From a virus: a stretch of DNA of 26,985 bases. The notes below the pieces were generated by a model. The model searched no databases. It was not told where the DNA came from and worked only from the letters and a program-made list of their open reading frames with translations. Below are positions 1-9,363 of the stretch, piece after piece. The stretch lies in IMG/VR virus record IMGVR_UViG_3300013125_000879, positions 1-26,985 of that record. One strand, given 5' to 3'. Position 1 is the first letter of the stretch. Every line of letters starts with the position of its first letter. The position numbers were made by a program, and so were the translations under genes.

Positions 1-1845
1 TTCATATAAAACACCTGTAACATTTTTTCTGAAGAAATCATTATTGGTTAGTAATTCTGCGTATGATTTAGCAATATATTTTCTCTCATTATCTGATTTT
101 TTAATATACCAATCATAAGTTTCATTAATATAAACTTCGTATAAAATATCTGAAATATTTTTTAAACCATCTATATTCTGAATAGATGTTACTTGTGGTA
201 GTTGTGTCTGAGTTGGATAGGTTGTCCAATTTCTAGGTTTTTCTATGATTACCTCATAATCAGAAACACTATAGACCAATGCTCTTTGAATGATTTGACC
301 ATATGCAGTAGTATAGACATATGTATAGGGTTTAAAAATATTGGTAAGCCCTGTTAGAGATGTTGATATCTTTATTCTACCATTATCAGTATATAGATAT
401 GAATTCAGTGTCACACCACTTATCAATTGCTCATTAAAAAATGTAAAACCTGAGGTAAATCCTGAACTTATCTGTGACAATTTATCATACAATTTATATT
501 TAAGATATGGAATTGACGTTGAAAAAATATATTCATCATAAGCATCAGTAAATTGAAATACTAATCCATCATAATCAAAATATTTATTGAATAGATTTTC
601 TTTCGGTGATAATATTATATCTATAAAATCTGTACCACCACTAGTCCATGTAAAAGCAGATAATGTATAATAATCACAATGAGGTGTATAGTCCGTCACT
701 TTTTCTATTGCATCATACCAATCTGTTGCAACATTAAGATTTTCAATAAAAAAAGTACAATTAGATAAATCTGTTAATATATAACTGGGAATGGTTTCCT
801 CTAATATGATATAGTTATTTTGTATATTTTTAATAAATTGCCACATTTCTAAATGTGTTGTTCCACCTGTAAAGAACGTTGATCCACTAAATATATTCAA
901 ATAGATATAATCACCAACTCTAAAATCTGTACCTAAAGGCATAGGAACGGATGTATATCCACTTAGACTATTTGTGATACCTGAAACGATATTACTAAAT
1001 GTACCACCTGTTGTTGAACCGGATCTTATCATATAACTATCATGATGATAGTTTATAGTTATATAATTAGATGTATAACTCACTGCTGGTATACCACTTA
1101 TCATTATTTCATTATATCTACTATAATTTTCAGATAATTGTTTTCTAGCAAAATCATAATCAGTAAAAATAATCTTAGATGATTCAGTAGAACCTGTTCT
1201 ATCATTCAATAGATTATATTGAATTAAATTTTTAAGAATATATGATTTACCTTCAATAAAATATTTAGGCTCATTAAATATTGGAAACACTAATCCATTA
1301 TTAGACAAATAGAATTGTTTATCAGCGTTCTTACCTAGCTTAACACTACAACTAAATTTTTCAGATTTTTCTCTAGTTGATAAATATCCAGCGTTATTTA
1401 GAAAATATTGTTGATCTACTGAATAGATATCATTCTCAGTTTGATTTGTTTGATTCTTTAGTAATACTAGATGTCCTGGTATTAATTTAACATCATTAAT
1501 TTCGAACCATTGATAATCTATATCAATATTGGTATCTGCAGCAACATCAACAAATATGATATTTTTCATAGTTCTATCAATAACATCATATTCATTATAC
1601 ATATTAACAAGGGAATAACCATCACCTGTTAATAGATTTTCCATATTATAAATATCATCTAAGTTATTAACATAGGTGAATGTAACACCAGTTAGATATT
1701 TATTAAGTCTGAAATAAATATCACTAACTGAAATAAATCTATTTTCGTTATAAATTTCTGTACGATTCTGTTGATAATATATAAATGGCGAAGTTATACC
1801 ACTCTTGATCCAATCAAGTCTTCGATTCCATATATTGTTTTGCAT
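1..1845 (-). CDS. Large phage structural (tail/baseplate-like) protein, 3' end outside window
   Basis: An uninterrupted minus-strand frame begins with ATG at 1845-1843 (MQNNIWNRRLDW...) and stays open for 615 codons to the window edge, so the C-terminus is missing. The protein is rich in Thr, Ser, Asn and Tyr and contains about ten [ST]-G-x-T tetrapeptides (SGIT, SGYT, SGST, SGFT twice in close succession), mostly in turns between short beta-like segments. The same motif fills the large gene at 2641-6876, so both probably belong to one structural module such as baseplate, tail or fibre. No enzymatic motif was seen. The start follows an A/T-rich stretch (1846-1921) shared with the divergent gene at 1922. 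A structural role is inferred from size, composition and the related neighbour; the exact part of the virion cannot be assigned. Confidence 0.75.
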   Translation of the reverse strand, partial: MQNNIWNRRLDWIKSGITSPFIYYQQNRTEIYNENRFISVSDIYFRLNKYLTGVTFTYVNNLDDIYNMENLLTGDGYSLVNMYNEYDVIDRTMKNIIFVDVAADTNIDIDYQWFEINDVKLIPGHLVLLKNQTNQTENDIYSVDQQYFLNNAGYLSTREKSEKFSCSVKLGKNADKQFYLSNNGLVFPIFNEPKYFIEGKSYILKNLIQYNLLNDRTGSTESSKIIFTDYDFARKQLSENYSRYNEIMISGIPAVSYTSNYITINYHHDSYMIRSGSTTGGTFSNIVSGITNSLSGYTSVPMPLGTDFRVGDYIYLNIFSGSTFFTGGTTHLEMWQFIKNIQNNYIILEETIPSYILTDLSNCTFFIENLNVATDWYDAIEKVTDYTPHCDYYTLSAFTWTSGGTDFIDIILSPKENLFNKYFDYDGLVFQFTDAYDEYIFSTSIPYLKYKLYDKLSQISSGFTSGFTFFNEQLISGVTLNSYLYTDNGRIKISTSLTGLTNIFKPYTYVYTTAYGQIIQRALVYSVSDYEVIIEKPRNWTTYPTQTQLPQVTSIQNIDGLKNISDILYEVYINETYDWYIKKSDNERKYIAKSYAELLTNNDFFRKNVTGVLYE

Positions 1846-1921
1846 TTATAAACTTTTTGTATTTAATACTATATATAAAAAAATAAAGACAAAATGTCTC
1901 GCAGAATGAAAAAACTAAGAT

Positions 1922-2245
1922 ATGAATGATATTAATAATATAGAATCCATAAAGGATAAGCAAGAAAAATCAAACAAATTAATAGATTATTACATTAATG
2001 ATGTCAACATTGAATCATGGTTAAATAATAATGAAAAAATCACTATTATCAACTTTAAAGATAGAGTAGAGTATAAAAAATTCAACAAATATCATAGATT
2101 GAATGGTCCTGCTATAGATTATAATAATGATTCTTTAGATAAATATTATTATAAAGGAAAAAATTATGATTCTAAAGAAGAATGGTTAAAAGTAACAACG
2201 AAAGAATTAAGAAGAATTAAGATAAAGAGATTGAAAAATCTTTGA
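1922..2245 (+). CDS. Small MORN-like / HR-x-x-GPAI repeat protein
   Basis: This 107-aa protein has a central segment (about residues 55-90) reading YHRLNGPAIDY followed by a KYYYKGKNYDSKEEW-type stretch. It resembles the H-R-x-x-G-P-A-[IV] ... W/Y-Y-x-x-G-K repeat common in small phage and giant-virus proteins and loosely related to MORN/YwqK repeats. One repeat is clear. The N-terminal 50 residues are charged and Asn-rich, and the C-terminus is basic (KELRRIKIKRLKNL). The gene diverges from the structural gene at 1845 and converges with the gene ending at 2262. The biochemical role of such proteins is unknown; only the repeat match is claimed. Confidence 0.6.
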   Translation: MNDINNIESIKDKQEKSNKLIDYYINDVNIESWLNNNEKITIINFKDRVEYKKFNKYHRLNGPAIDYNNDSLDKYYYKGKNYDSKEEWLKVTTKELRRIKIKRLKNL

Positions 2246-2261
2246 ATCTGAACTTTTTTCT

Positions 2262-2528
2262 TTACTTTCTGTATATGATACAATAGGGAGAATTGTCGCA
2301 AATTTCTAATATATTCTGATATTTTTTTCGAACTAATTCTGGTTCAGAATTAGTTCCAGATAGTGGAATTACTTTTTTTAATAGTTTATAATTAATGTCA
2401 TTAGGTTCACCTTTAAATAGCACTTTGTCTATTTTATCATCTAAAATAAAATTTACTATATCTTCATTTAATCTAATTTTATTATTATATGGTTTGAAAA
2501 ATATATTATCCTTTAGATTAATCTCCAT
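2262..2528 (-). CDS. Hypothetical protein, 88 aa
   Basis: A compact minus-strand gene starting with ATG at 2528. The product is charged with alternating hydrophobics (MEINLKDNIFF...), has no signal peptide or membrane segment, and ends in a Cys-containing tail (EICDNSPYCIIYRK). I do not recognise a family. It sits alone between the convergent MORN-like gene (16 nt gap) and the divergent structural gene at 2641. Upstream is an A/T-rich sequence which on the minus strand reads roughly TATATTAAGAAAAA, similar to stretches before other genes here. Confidence 0.5.
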   Translation of the reverse strand: MEINLKDNIFFKPYNNKIRLNEDIVNFILDDKIDKVLFKGEPNDINYKLLKKVIPLSGTNSEPELVRKKYQNILEICDNSPYCIIYRK

Positions 2529-2640
2529 AATTACATTTTTTTCTTAATATATTTATTTTTAATATAAAAGTTTATAAATGTAATATGGATTATTCAGAAG
2601 CAATTATATTTTTTATATATATAAGAAAAAATATTTTTTA
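2529..2640. promoter_or_regulatory. Divergent A/T-rich promoter region
   Basis: This 112-nt gap separates divergent gene starts. It carries TATATATATAAGAAAAA near the plus-strand gene and an inverted TATATTAAGAAAAA near the minus-strand gene. Similar TATATATAA plus A-rich stretches precede the starts at 1922, 8140 and 12776. A phage-type promoter is an inference from position and recurrence, and chance matches are likely at this base composition. An 18-codon frame (2585-2641) lies inside but shows no sign of being a gene. Confidence 0.3.
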
Positions 2641-5600
2641 GTGAATAATTTACTATTTTTTAATAATAAGGGGTATCCACATAATTTTCAATATAATGAT
2701 AATACGGAATGCTGGGAAGGAAAAATAATTTTTGATGAAAATTCGGATCAGACATTCAAAACACAAAGTTTACACATATTCGAAAATGTTGAACCAATAG
2801 AATTTCAAATTGATGTTGATTTATTACAATTAGAATATAATAATAATAGCGGGTTGACTATTACTAGTGAAACTGATTTTAGTGATGAAATAATAACAAA
2901 TATATTAAAGGTAAACGAGTCTGATTCTTTTTATTCTAAATGGATATTCGGTGATAACTTTCATAGAAAATTTCCTGTTGGTACCATAATTCAATTCTCT
3001 GGTATAACACACGCTGATTTTAATGACAATCAATTTTTCACAGTTTTAACAGTTAAAAAGAACGCTTTTCTAATATTAACTAGAACTGATAATAGTACAT
3101 TTAATTACACCTATATTTCAGGTGGTACTGTAAATTCACTCAATATGATTTCTATTAATGATTATAATAGAAATCTATCAGGAAATACTTATTTTTTTCA
3201 AAATTTATATAGTGATAAAAAATTCTCTATTATTAATTCAGATCTTAATGATGCTATTGTAAGTGTAAAACAAAGTGGTATGACCAATTCATATTTAAAT
3301 GAATTACAATTAAATGGCTTCAAAGATCAAATATTCACACTAAAAATTGGTCTATTAACCGAAAGACCAAAGATATTACAGAATGATGTTGTTCTAACAG
3401 AAGAAATCTATAACTATTATATAGATGTTGGAAAATATGCCAGATTACTATCACCAGAAACTATTTATACTGTTAGTGGTCCAACATTACAGAAAAATGA
3501 GATTATATTTGAGGATTATCTCGGTAATAAATTATATAGTGGTTACACATTTATTGTTGATTCATTAGTTGATACAAAAGATATATCAACAAAAAAATTA
3601 ATATTTAAACAATACTATCAACAATCAGATGATTATCAATATTATAAATATGATAAACTTTATTTTAAAAATCAATGGAATGTTATCTACCTCAGTGATA
3701 CAATAGACATTAATATAGGAGATACCTTACAATTAAGTGGTATATCTGGTAGTACTTTATATATGCATAATAGAGAATTTAATATAAGTAATGTTGTATA
3801 TAATAGTGCAACTAACACTACTATTTTATTTACACCTGACTATGTTATTGACGAAGAAAATAGTTACTATTTAATAAAGAAGAAACTATCATCTAATCAA
3901 ATAACAAAAATTAAAGTAACACCAAGCGGCAACGTTACAGCATTTAATAATATAGTAATAAAAAATGCTTATTGTTACTTAACATCAAATATTCTAAATT
4001 TCTCTCAATATTATGTTACTGGTGTGACTAATAGTGTAAATTCTAATACTATTGATGCTTTTGTAGATAAATATAAATCAACGTTATATCAATATGGTAT
4101 AGATATCTATCATACACTTAGAAGTAGTATAGATTATTTATCTATTGAAAGTTTATATGGTTCATATACAAATTATTTTAGTGTATCTGGTTATACGAAT
4201 GGTGTTAAAATTACAGATAACTTTTCTTTATCAATAAATGGTTTAACTCAAAAATATAACATAATCACAAATGAGAAATTATATAATGAATATACAAATA
4301 GATCAGATGAAGATTTATACAAATCAGAAGTTAGTTCTGAAATTTTATTTAATTTGAATAATGATACTGATAGATTTGGATTTAGATTAACTCTTAATGG
4401 AAACCAATATTATATTAGTTACTCAGCTGATACAATCAACACTATAAATAGTTTTATAGATACCTATTATACAATATTTGAAAATAATGGTTTTATTATC
4501 AATAGTGAATATAGTTCAAACTACTCAGGTTACACCTTAGTTATAAGTACTGATGTTGATATTTGGAATTTGAATATAATGGTTAATATTTTATCAACTT
4601 ATCAAATAATCGAACATCAAAGAAATAGAGCTATATTATTGAGTGGTAATGAAATACATAGTACTAACAATTTGTTTAATTTTGGTTTATCAACAGGTAT
4701 GTTAATAAAACTTACTGGAAGTACATATAGTCAAAATAATAAGGAATATAATATAATTAGTTTAACTCAGGATATAATAGGCTTATCATATCAAGGTGTA
4801 TTTGAAAGTGAAAATGATGTCTCTATCTATTTTTCAACTAGAGAATTTATTAGAAAACCCAGAGGTGAATATGAGAAGGATATATATTTAAGAGCTTATT
4901 GGAGCTTACCATATGATAATAGCCTGGATGAGTCTATATTTTTCTATGATATAACCGGAGATCAATTAACACCATATAATAATAATTCTCTATTGACTTA
5001 CACTGGTCAAAAACCTCTAATTGATAGTACAACCAATAATGTTGTTTTTTTAAATACCGAACCTAATAAAGATTACACACGGGTGAATAATCCTAAGTAT
5101 CAACAAACTGTATTTGATGAATTAATTTTTAAATTGGAGCAATTAGATTCATCTGAAAGTTATAACTGGATACCTGAACCATTAGAAATCTTTATTGGAT
5201 ATAATTCACCAAATGAAGGAGTGAATACTAGAATATTAAAAATTGAGAAAATTGAAAAACAACAAAATAATGACAATTATTTTTCATATAGTGGATATAC
5301 AAATTCAGGTTCATCAATTTCGACCCCCAATTTTATACTAAGTGGATATACATTAAATTATCAAGCACCTATAGATTTTAATTTTATATCTTATGGATTT
5401 AAGAAAGATCAAATCATTAAAATAACCTTTAAGGATCAAAACGAAACGAATCAGAAAATATTTGAAAATTATTACAACTATAAAATTCAAGATGTTTCTA
5501 GAACTAAAATCATAATTGATACTGGTTATACATATAATCAAGATACTTATGATAGTGGTATAACATACGCAACTGGATTTACTTATTTTAATTCTACTGG

Positions 5601-6876
5601 TACTACGTATTTCTTTAAATTAGAAGTTCAACCAAAAGATATACTTTATTGTCCAATGTACGGACAAACAGAAATAGAAGATATTAGATATAAAGTTAAT
5701 CTTAATAATTTAGGTGTACAATCTGAAGAAGATGTTTATCAAATATTATATCAATCTGATATACAAGATAATGCTATTGATTACACTTTATTTAATAGAA
5801 AACGAAAAGAAATGTTAACTACATTTAGAGAAATTTATGATTATATAGGTTCATATAAATCATTAGTTAATGCTATTAATTATTTTGGATATAATGATTT
5901 ACAATTATATGAATATTATAGAAATATAGATCAATCATCTCCACTTTATGGTAAATTACACAAAGTTTTAATTCCGGATATTTTTGATAATACTGTTGAA
6001 GGTTGGAATGAAATGGATTTTATTGGAGGTAAATATCAAAATCAATATTCTTGGAAGAAGACAAATTTATTTAATTTGGCATATAAAATTACAAATGAAG
6101 ATGGTGATAATGTTTTAATTTACTCATTAGATGAAGTTCAATATAAATTGACAAAATTAAAGAATTGGTTAAGAAAAAATATTATACCAGTTTCTGCTAA
6201 TTTATTAGATATTACAGGTGTAGCTGATTCAAATGGTACATTTTATCAAGAGTATGATGAATCAAATCAGACTATTAAATCAGTCGTTGAGAGAGATTCA
6301 ACGGTAGTCAATTTCACTTATACGGCAACCCTAAATTTCGGTTCAGATTATTTGATAACGGTTAATTTTTACACTATGTCTGGTGCAACCGGAACTACCA
6401 TTGATAATAATGACGTACCAGTTCATTTCACTGCAAAAATAAAGACTTTCTATCTTTCCGGTTCAACTATATTAAATCCAACTGATACACTTGTACCTGT
6501 ACAATATTTAAAAATAAATAAGAATGATTTAAAACCATTTAGTTTTAATATTAATAAATATGTAGATCCTTATATTTATATTGAGACTACAACCTATGAC
6601 AATGATGGAAGTGGATTAGGATATGTTAATAATAAATTATTTTATTATGATGAACCTAGAAATTGGTGGATAGTAAATCATAATTTTGATTTACATCAGA
6701 TGAAATATTGGCAAACAACTAATTATATTAGCAATGAACCTAAGAAATGGGTTGGTGTAGATATTGTAACTGATAGTACTGTGATATCAACACCAATAGA
6801 AACTATTGTAAAAGTGAATACTTTAAACAATACTTATATTTCACAAATATCATCAAATAGTTCTATTCAAAAATAA
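2641..6876 (+). CDS. Giant phage structural protein (baseplate/tail-like), 1411 aa
   Basis: A 1411-residue protein using GTG as start (VNNLLFFNNKGYPHNF...); no earlier in-frame start is available. It is Asn/Ser/Thr/Tyr-rich, beta-prone, and holds about twenty [ST]-G-x-T tetrapeptides (SGYT, SGIT, SGST, TGFT). The region near residues 1055-1200 (LTTFREIYDYIGSYKSLVNAINYFGY, then a conserved-looking KLKNWLRKNIIPVSA stretch) resembles the helical region of tail/baseplate proteins that recognise a repeating 'l..l..y.gs..gl..ai..fG' pattern, as in phage tail protein I-like families; this is a weak match made by eye. The next gene (6889) starts 12 nt downstream and carries the same SGYT motif, suggesting one structural operon. 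Likely part of the baseplate or tail; the exact component is unknown. Confidence 0.75.
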   Translation: MNNLLFFNNKGYPHNFQYNDNTECWEGKIIFDENSDQTFKTQSLHIFENVEPIEFQIDVDLLQLEYNNNSGLTITSETDFSDEIITNILKVNESDSFYSKWIFGDNFHRKFPVGTIIQFSGITHADFNDNQFFTVLTVKKNAFLILTRTDNSTFNYTYISGGTVNSLNMISINDYNRNLSGNTYFFQNLYSDKKFSIINSDLNDAIVSVKQSGMTNSYLNELQLNGFKDQIFTLKIGLLTERPKILQNDVVLTEEIYNYYIDVGKYARLLSPETIYTVSGPTLQKNEIIFEDYLGNKLYSGYTFIVDSLVDTKDISTKKLIFKQYYQQSDDYQYYKYDKLYFKNQWNVIYLSDTIDINIGDTLQLSGISGSTLYMHNREFNISNVVYNSATNTTILFTPDYVIDEENSYYLIKKKLSSNQITKIKVTPSGNVTAFNNIVIKNAYCYLTSNILNFSQYYVTGVTNSVNSNTIDAFVDKYKSTLYQYGIDIYHTLRSSIDYLSIESLYGSYTNYFSVSGYTNGVKITDNFSLSINGLTQKYNIITNEKLYNEYTNRSDEDLYKSEVSSEILFNLNNDTDRFGFRLTLNGNQYYISYSADTINTINSFIDTYYTIFENNGFIINSEYSSNYSGYTLVISTDVDIWNLNIMVNILSTYQIIEHQRNRAILLSGNEIHSTNNLFNFGLSTGMLIKLTGSTYSQNNKEYNIISLTQDIIGLSYQGVFESENDVSIYFSTREFIRKPRGEYEKDIYLRAYWSLPYDNSLDESIFFYDITGDQLTPYNNNSLLTYTGQKPLIDSTTNNVVFLNTEPNKDYTRVNNPKYQQTVFDELIFKLEQLDSSESYNWIPEPLEIFIGYNSPNEGVNTRILKIEKIEKQQNNDNYFSYSGYTNSGSSISTPNFILSGYTLNYQAPIDFNFISYGFKKDQIIKITFKDQNETNQKIFENYYNYKIQDVSRTKIIIDTGYTYNQDTYDSGITYATGFTYFNSTGTTYFFKLEVQPKDILYCPMYGQTEIEDIRYKVNLNNLGVQSEEDVYQILYQSDIQDNAIDYTLFNRKRKEMLTTFREIYDYIGSYKSLVNAINYFGYNDLQLYEYYRNIDQSSPLYGKLHKVLIPDIFDNTVEGWNEMDFIGGKYQNQYSWKKTNLFNLAYKITNEDGDNVLIYSLDEVQYKLTKLKNWLRKNIIPVSANLLDITGVADSNGTFYQEYDESNQTIKSVVERDSTVVNFTYTATLNFGSDYLITVNFYTMSGATGTTIDNNDVPVHFTAKIKTFYLSGSTILNPTDTLVPVQYLKINKNDLKPFSFNINKYVDPYIYIETTTYDNDGSGLGYVNNKLFYYDEPRNWWIVNHNFDLHQMKYWQTTNYISNEPKKWVGVDIVTDSTVISTPIETIVKVNTLNNTYISQISSNSSIQK

Positions 6877-6888
6877 ATATATAGGTAT

Positions 6889-7209
6889 ATGGGAAGATTA
6901 AGTAGACCTGCGAATGTTGTTAATACTGAAAATGTATCTAGTGGTTACACATACCCAATCAGTAGCGTTGTCTTGAGTGGCGAAACTAAAAATATCTATG
7001 TATTTGTTGATGAATCTGGTAATGTTAATCAAATTGAGAAAAAACAAAAAAAAGAAAGATTAAGATATTACATTGATCCGAATATGCCACAGGTAGAGTT
7101 TATTCCTGATTGTTTAATCGGTATAAATGATCCAGTGAGTGGAGATTGCTCTTTAGGTATAGGATTAGGTATAGGAGATAATCTATTTGCCAGGGCAAAC
7201 TACTCTTGA
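6889..7209 (+). CDS. Small structural-module protein, 106 aa
   Basis: Begins 12 nt after the 1411-aa structural gene and is probably co-transcribed. The N-terminal half contains SGYT and SGET motifs like those of its neighbour. The centre is basic (EKKQKKERLRYYIDP), and the C-terminal half holds Cys residues and a Gly-rich stretch (DCSLGIGLGIGDNLFARANYS). It has no signal peptide or membrane segment. Context suggests a minor tail or baseplate component; no family is recognised. Its stop codon overlaps the end of the convergent minus-strand gene by 10 nt. Confidence 0.65.
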   Translation: MGRLSRPANVVNTENVSSGYTYPISSVVLSGETKNIYVFVDESGNVNQIEKKQKKERLRYYIDPNMPQVEFIPDCLIGINDPVSGDCSLGIGLGIGDNLFARANYS

Positions 7210-7499
7210 TCTTCAAATGAATCAAGATACAATTTATTCATATATTTCTCAATATTATTACATATAGGTAATTTACCGTAAACATTCTCTTTTTCATTTA
7301 TACATCTGAATCCAACATTTTCAATGAAAAATAAATTAATTAAATTATTATCTATTTTTATACCTCTATATTGTAATAAAATTCTGAGTTGATCTTCACT
7401 ATAATTTTCTAGTAATTTATTTATAGAACTTGTGATGTTATCATCATATTTTTTATCTCTTAATCTTTGTAAACTCTCTACGATTAAAAATTTTTTCAT
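7200..7499 (-). CDS. Hypothetical protein with capsid-targeting-like N-terminus, 99 aa
   Basis: The last of three minus-strand genes, 5 nt after its upstream neighbour. The protein starts MKKFLIVESLQRLRDKK: a short basic, Phe-containing N-terminus ending in Ile-Val-Glu followed by Ser. This resembles the T4 capsid-targeting sequence (MKTYQEFIAEA) and the N-termini of several other small proteins in this window. The body is predicted to be mainly helical (SSINKLLENYSEDQLRILLQ) with two Cys residues. No known domain was recognised. The virion-packaging idea is inference only. Confidence 0.55.
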   Translation of the reverse strand: MKKFLIVESLQRLRDKKYDDNITSSINKLLENYSEDQLRILLQYRGIKIDNNLINLFFIENVGFRCINEKENVYGKLPICNNIEKYMNKLYLDSFEDQE

Positions 7500-7504
7500 A
7501 TCTT

Positions 7505-7864
7505 TTATTGTTTTGAATTGTTAATACATTCTATTGCAATATCATTCAATTCACCTTTTTCTATCAATTCTTCTAATTTCATTGATTCTACAATAGAATA
7601 TAAGGAAACATCATGAATATAAAGAAAAGTATCATATCTACCATAATCTTCACCATATATAAATTCATCTAAATCAATCTTATCTATATTCTGCGTACCA
7701 TCTTTAAAGATTACACCAACAACCATTAATTGATTTTGTCGCAGATCTTTATAACAATCATGCTCAGATATATTGATACCATCTCTAATCTTATTACTAT
7801 CGGGATCTAGTAGAAATAAATATAATAATTCATTTAATCTTATAACAACACCATCATACGTCAT
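7505..7864 (-). CDS. Hypothetical protein, 119 aa
   Basis: Middle gene of the three-gene minus-strand cluster. Its ATG overlaps the stop of the upstream gene in an ATGA arrangement (7861-7864), which suggests translational coupling. The product is acidic and soluble, with an N-terminal hydrophobic segment (ELLYLFLLDPDSNK) too short and too charged to be a membrane helix, and a glutamate-rich helical C-terminus. No family was recognised. Confidence 0.55.
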   Translation of the reverse strand: MTYDGVVIRLNELLYLFLLDPDSNKIRDGINISEHDCYKDLRQNQLMVVGVIFKDGTQNIDKIDLDEFIYGEDYGRYDTFLYIHDVSLYSIVESMKLEELIEKGELNDIAIECINNSKQ

Positions 7865-8082
7865 GTAATATTATTTATTTTCTTCATTTTAATAATTCTA
7901 GATAATAATTTATTATCATTGATTAATTTATTTTTATCTATAATAACTTCATTTATAGAAAGAAAATCAATATCATCATTATATTCAATCATAAAATTAA
8001 TCACATTAATTCTATTCTCTAAGTAAATGTTTTTTGGTCTGCTCATTTTCTTAGCATATATGATATTAAAACCTTCATTCAT
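7861..8082 (-). CDS. Hypothetical protein, 73 aa
   Basis: First gene of the minus-strand cluster, starting 57 nt from the divergent ruvC gene. The product is Asn/Ile/Lys-rich, with a basic N-terminal segment (YAKKMSRPKNIYLENRINV) and a basic C-terminus. No recognisable domain. The ATGA overlap with the next gene supports it being a real coding sequence. Confidence 0.5.
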   Translation of the reverse strand: MNEGFNIIYAKKMSRPKNIYLENRINVINFMIEYNDDIDFLSINEVIIDKNKLINDNKLLSRIIKMKKINNIT

Positions 8083-8139
8083 TTCAATATTTATAGAACT
8101 CTTTTTTCTTTATATATAAAAAAAATTAAAAACAGTTTA

Positions 8140-8838
8140 ATGATATTTATAGGTTTAGATGTTTCTAAAATTTCAACCGCACTCTGTATTGAAAAAAATG
8201 ACGAGGTGAAAATATACAGTTATACAACTAAAAAGAATAATAATAACTGGCTAAAATGTACCAGTAATTTTATTAACTATAGAAATATAGTATATAATTA
8301 TGATTTGGAAACGGATTATAGTAAATCTGAAATATTAAAACTAATTGAATTTGATAAGATTACTGATATGATTGTTAAAGATATTTTTGATAATTATAAT
8401 AAAAAAGATAAAATAAGAATTGCTATAGAAGGTTATTCATACAATTCAAGAGGACCTATATTTGATCTTATAGAATTCACAACAACTCTTAAAAATAAAC
8501 TCTTAAAGAAAATAAAAAATGAAAATGATATTATAATTATATCTCCAATGACATTAAAAACTGAAGTGTGTAAGATGATTTATCTACCTAGAATAGAATT
8601 AACAGGTAAAAAGAAAGTGAAATCAATATTACACTATGAAAATAAATATGGTAAATCTGCTATCAAATTTGATAAATGGGATATGCTTTATGCCTTTATT
8701 GATAGTAATATAGATATGGATATAAAGGATTGGATTAAATTAAATATTGATTCTATCAGCAAAAATAAAGAAGTTCCTAAACCATTAGATGATGTGATAG
8801 ATTCAATCTTTCTTAAAGAAACGATAAAAAAGTTTTAA
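8140..8838 (+). CDS. ruvC: RuvC-like Holliday junction resolvase
   Basis: A 232-aa protein with the RNase H-like fold pattern of RuvC resolvases: GLDVSKISTALCI puts the first acidic residue at D7, IAIEGYSYNS gives E97, and the C-terminal PLDDVIDSIFL supplies D218 and D221, equivalent to the paired aspartates in RuvC. The segment IIIISPMTLK (131-140) corresponds to the strand and loop before the DNA-binding helix. In this family the enzyme cuts Holliday junctions symmetrically; in phages it resolves branched replication and recombination intermediates before packaging, a role played in T4 by the unrelated gp49. It diverges from the small-gene cluster ending at 8082. The 45-residue insertion after the first strand is larger than in bacterial RuvC. 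Function is confident at fold level, moderate for exact substrate. Confidence 0.75.
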   Translation: MIFIGLDVSKISTALCIEKNDEVKIYSYTTKKNNNNWLKCTSNFINYRNIVYNYDLETDYSKSEILKLIEFDKITDMIVKDIFDNYNKKDKIRIAIEGYSYNSRGPIFDLIEFTTTLKNKLLKKIKNENDIIIISPMTLKTEVCKMIYLPRIELTGKKKVKSILHYENKYGKSAIKFDKWDMLYAFIDSNIDMDIKDWIKLNIDSISKNKEVPKPLDDVIDSIFLKETIKKF

Positions 8839-8946
8839 TATATACAAGAAAATCAAAAATTCGGGGGGGAGAAAATATTATTTATTATATATTATCAAGA
8901 TCTTGCATGTTTTTATAAATAAATGAAAATTAAGTAGTTATATACG

Positions 8947-9354
8947 ATGTTAATTACAAAAAAAGTATGTATAAGAATAAATACTACCGCTATGTGTAAA
9001 AAATCAACAAAACAAAATGAATATGAACTCTTAAGATTTTGTAACAAATTAAATTCTAATATAATTGGTGGTGCTTCTAAATTATTTGAATATTTCATCA
9101 AAATGTATAATCCAGATGAAATAACTACATATGCAGATAGAAGTTTTAGTCAAGGTAATTTATATAAACAATTAGGATTTGAATTTATTAGTAAAACTGA
9201 ACCAAATTATTATTATATTATTGATGGTATTAGAAAGCATAGATTTAATTTTAGAAAAGATAAATTGGTTAGAGAAGGTCATGATAAAAATAAGACTGAG
9301 CATGAAATTATGTTAGAAAAAAAATATATAGAATATACGATTCTGGAAATTTAA
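8947..9354 (+). pseudogene. C-terminal fragment of a phage homing-endonuclease-type protein, frameshifted
   Basis: The 135-aa frame contains the stretch YELLRFCNKLNSNIIGGASKLF, then YADRSFSQGNLYKQLGFEF, NYYYI and KTEHEIMLE. This is characteristic of the C-terminal domain found in many phage and giant-virus homing-endonuclease-like proteins, which normally ends HEIM(L)ER-x-Y-RIYDCGN. Here the end reads KKYIEYTILEI, but the +1 frame of the same DNA (9330-9380) reads YRIYDSGNLKFNYVR. A single missing A in the A8 run at 9322-9329 therefore explains the altered tail. The N-terminal half of the family is absent, and the upstream 108 nt hold no replacement. I read it as a decayed relic. The restored frame would overlap the start of the gene at 9364. 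The frameshift could also be a sequencing error. Confidence 0.65.
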
Positions 9355-9363
9355 AATTTAATT

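Noticed and set aside
1894-1929. 12-codon frame MSRRMKKLRYE just before the MORN-like gene
   Set aside because: It is short, overlaps the next start (ATGA) and could be a leader peptide, but nothing beyond that supports it.
2585-2641. 18-codon frame in the divergent promoter region
   Set aside because: Very AT-rich, overlaps the GTG start of the large gene and shows no family or conserved context.
8914-8921. TATAAATA as a T4-type late promoter upstream of the homing relic
   Set aside because: The 8-mer is expected often by chance in this AT-rich DNA and also occurs inside coding sequences; only the copies in the duplicated RHH elements have extra support.
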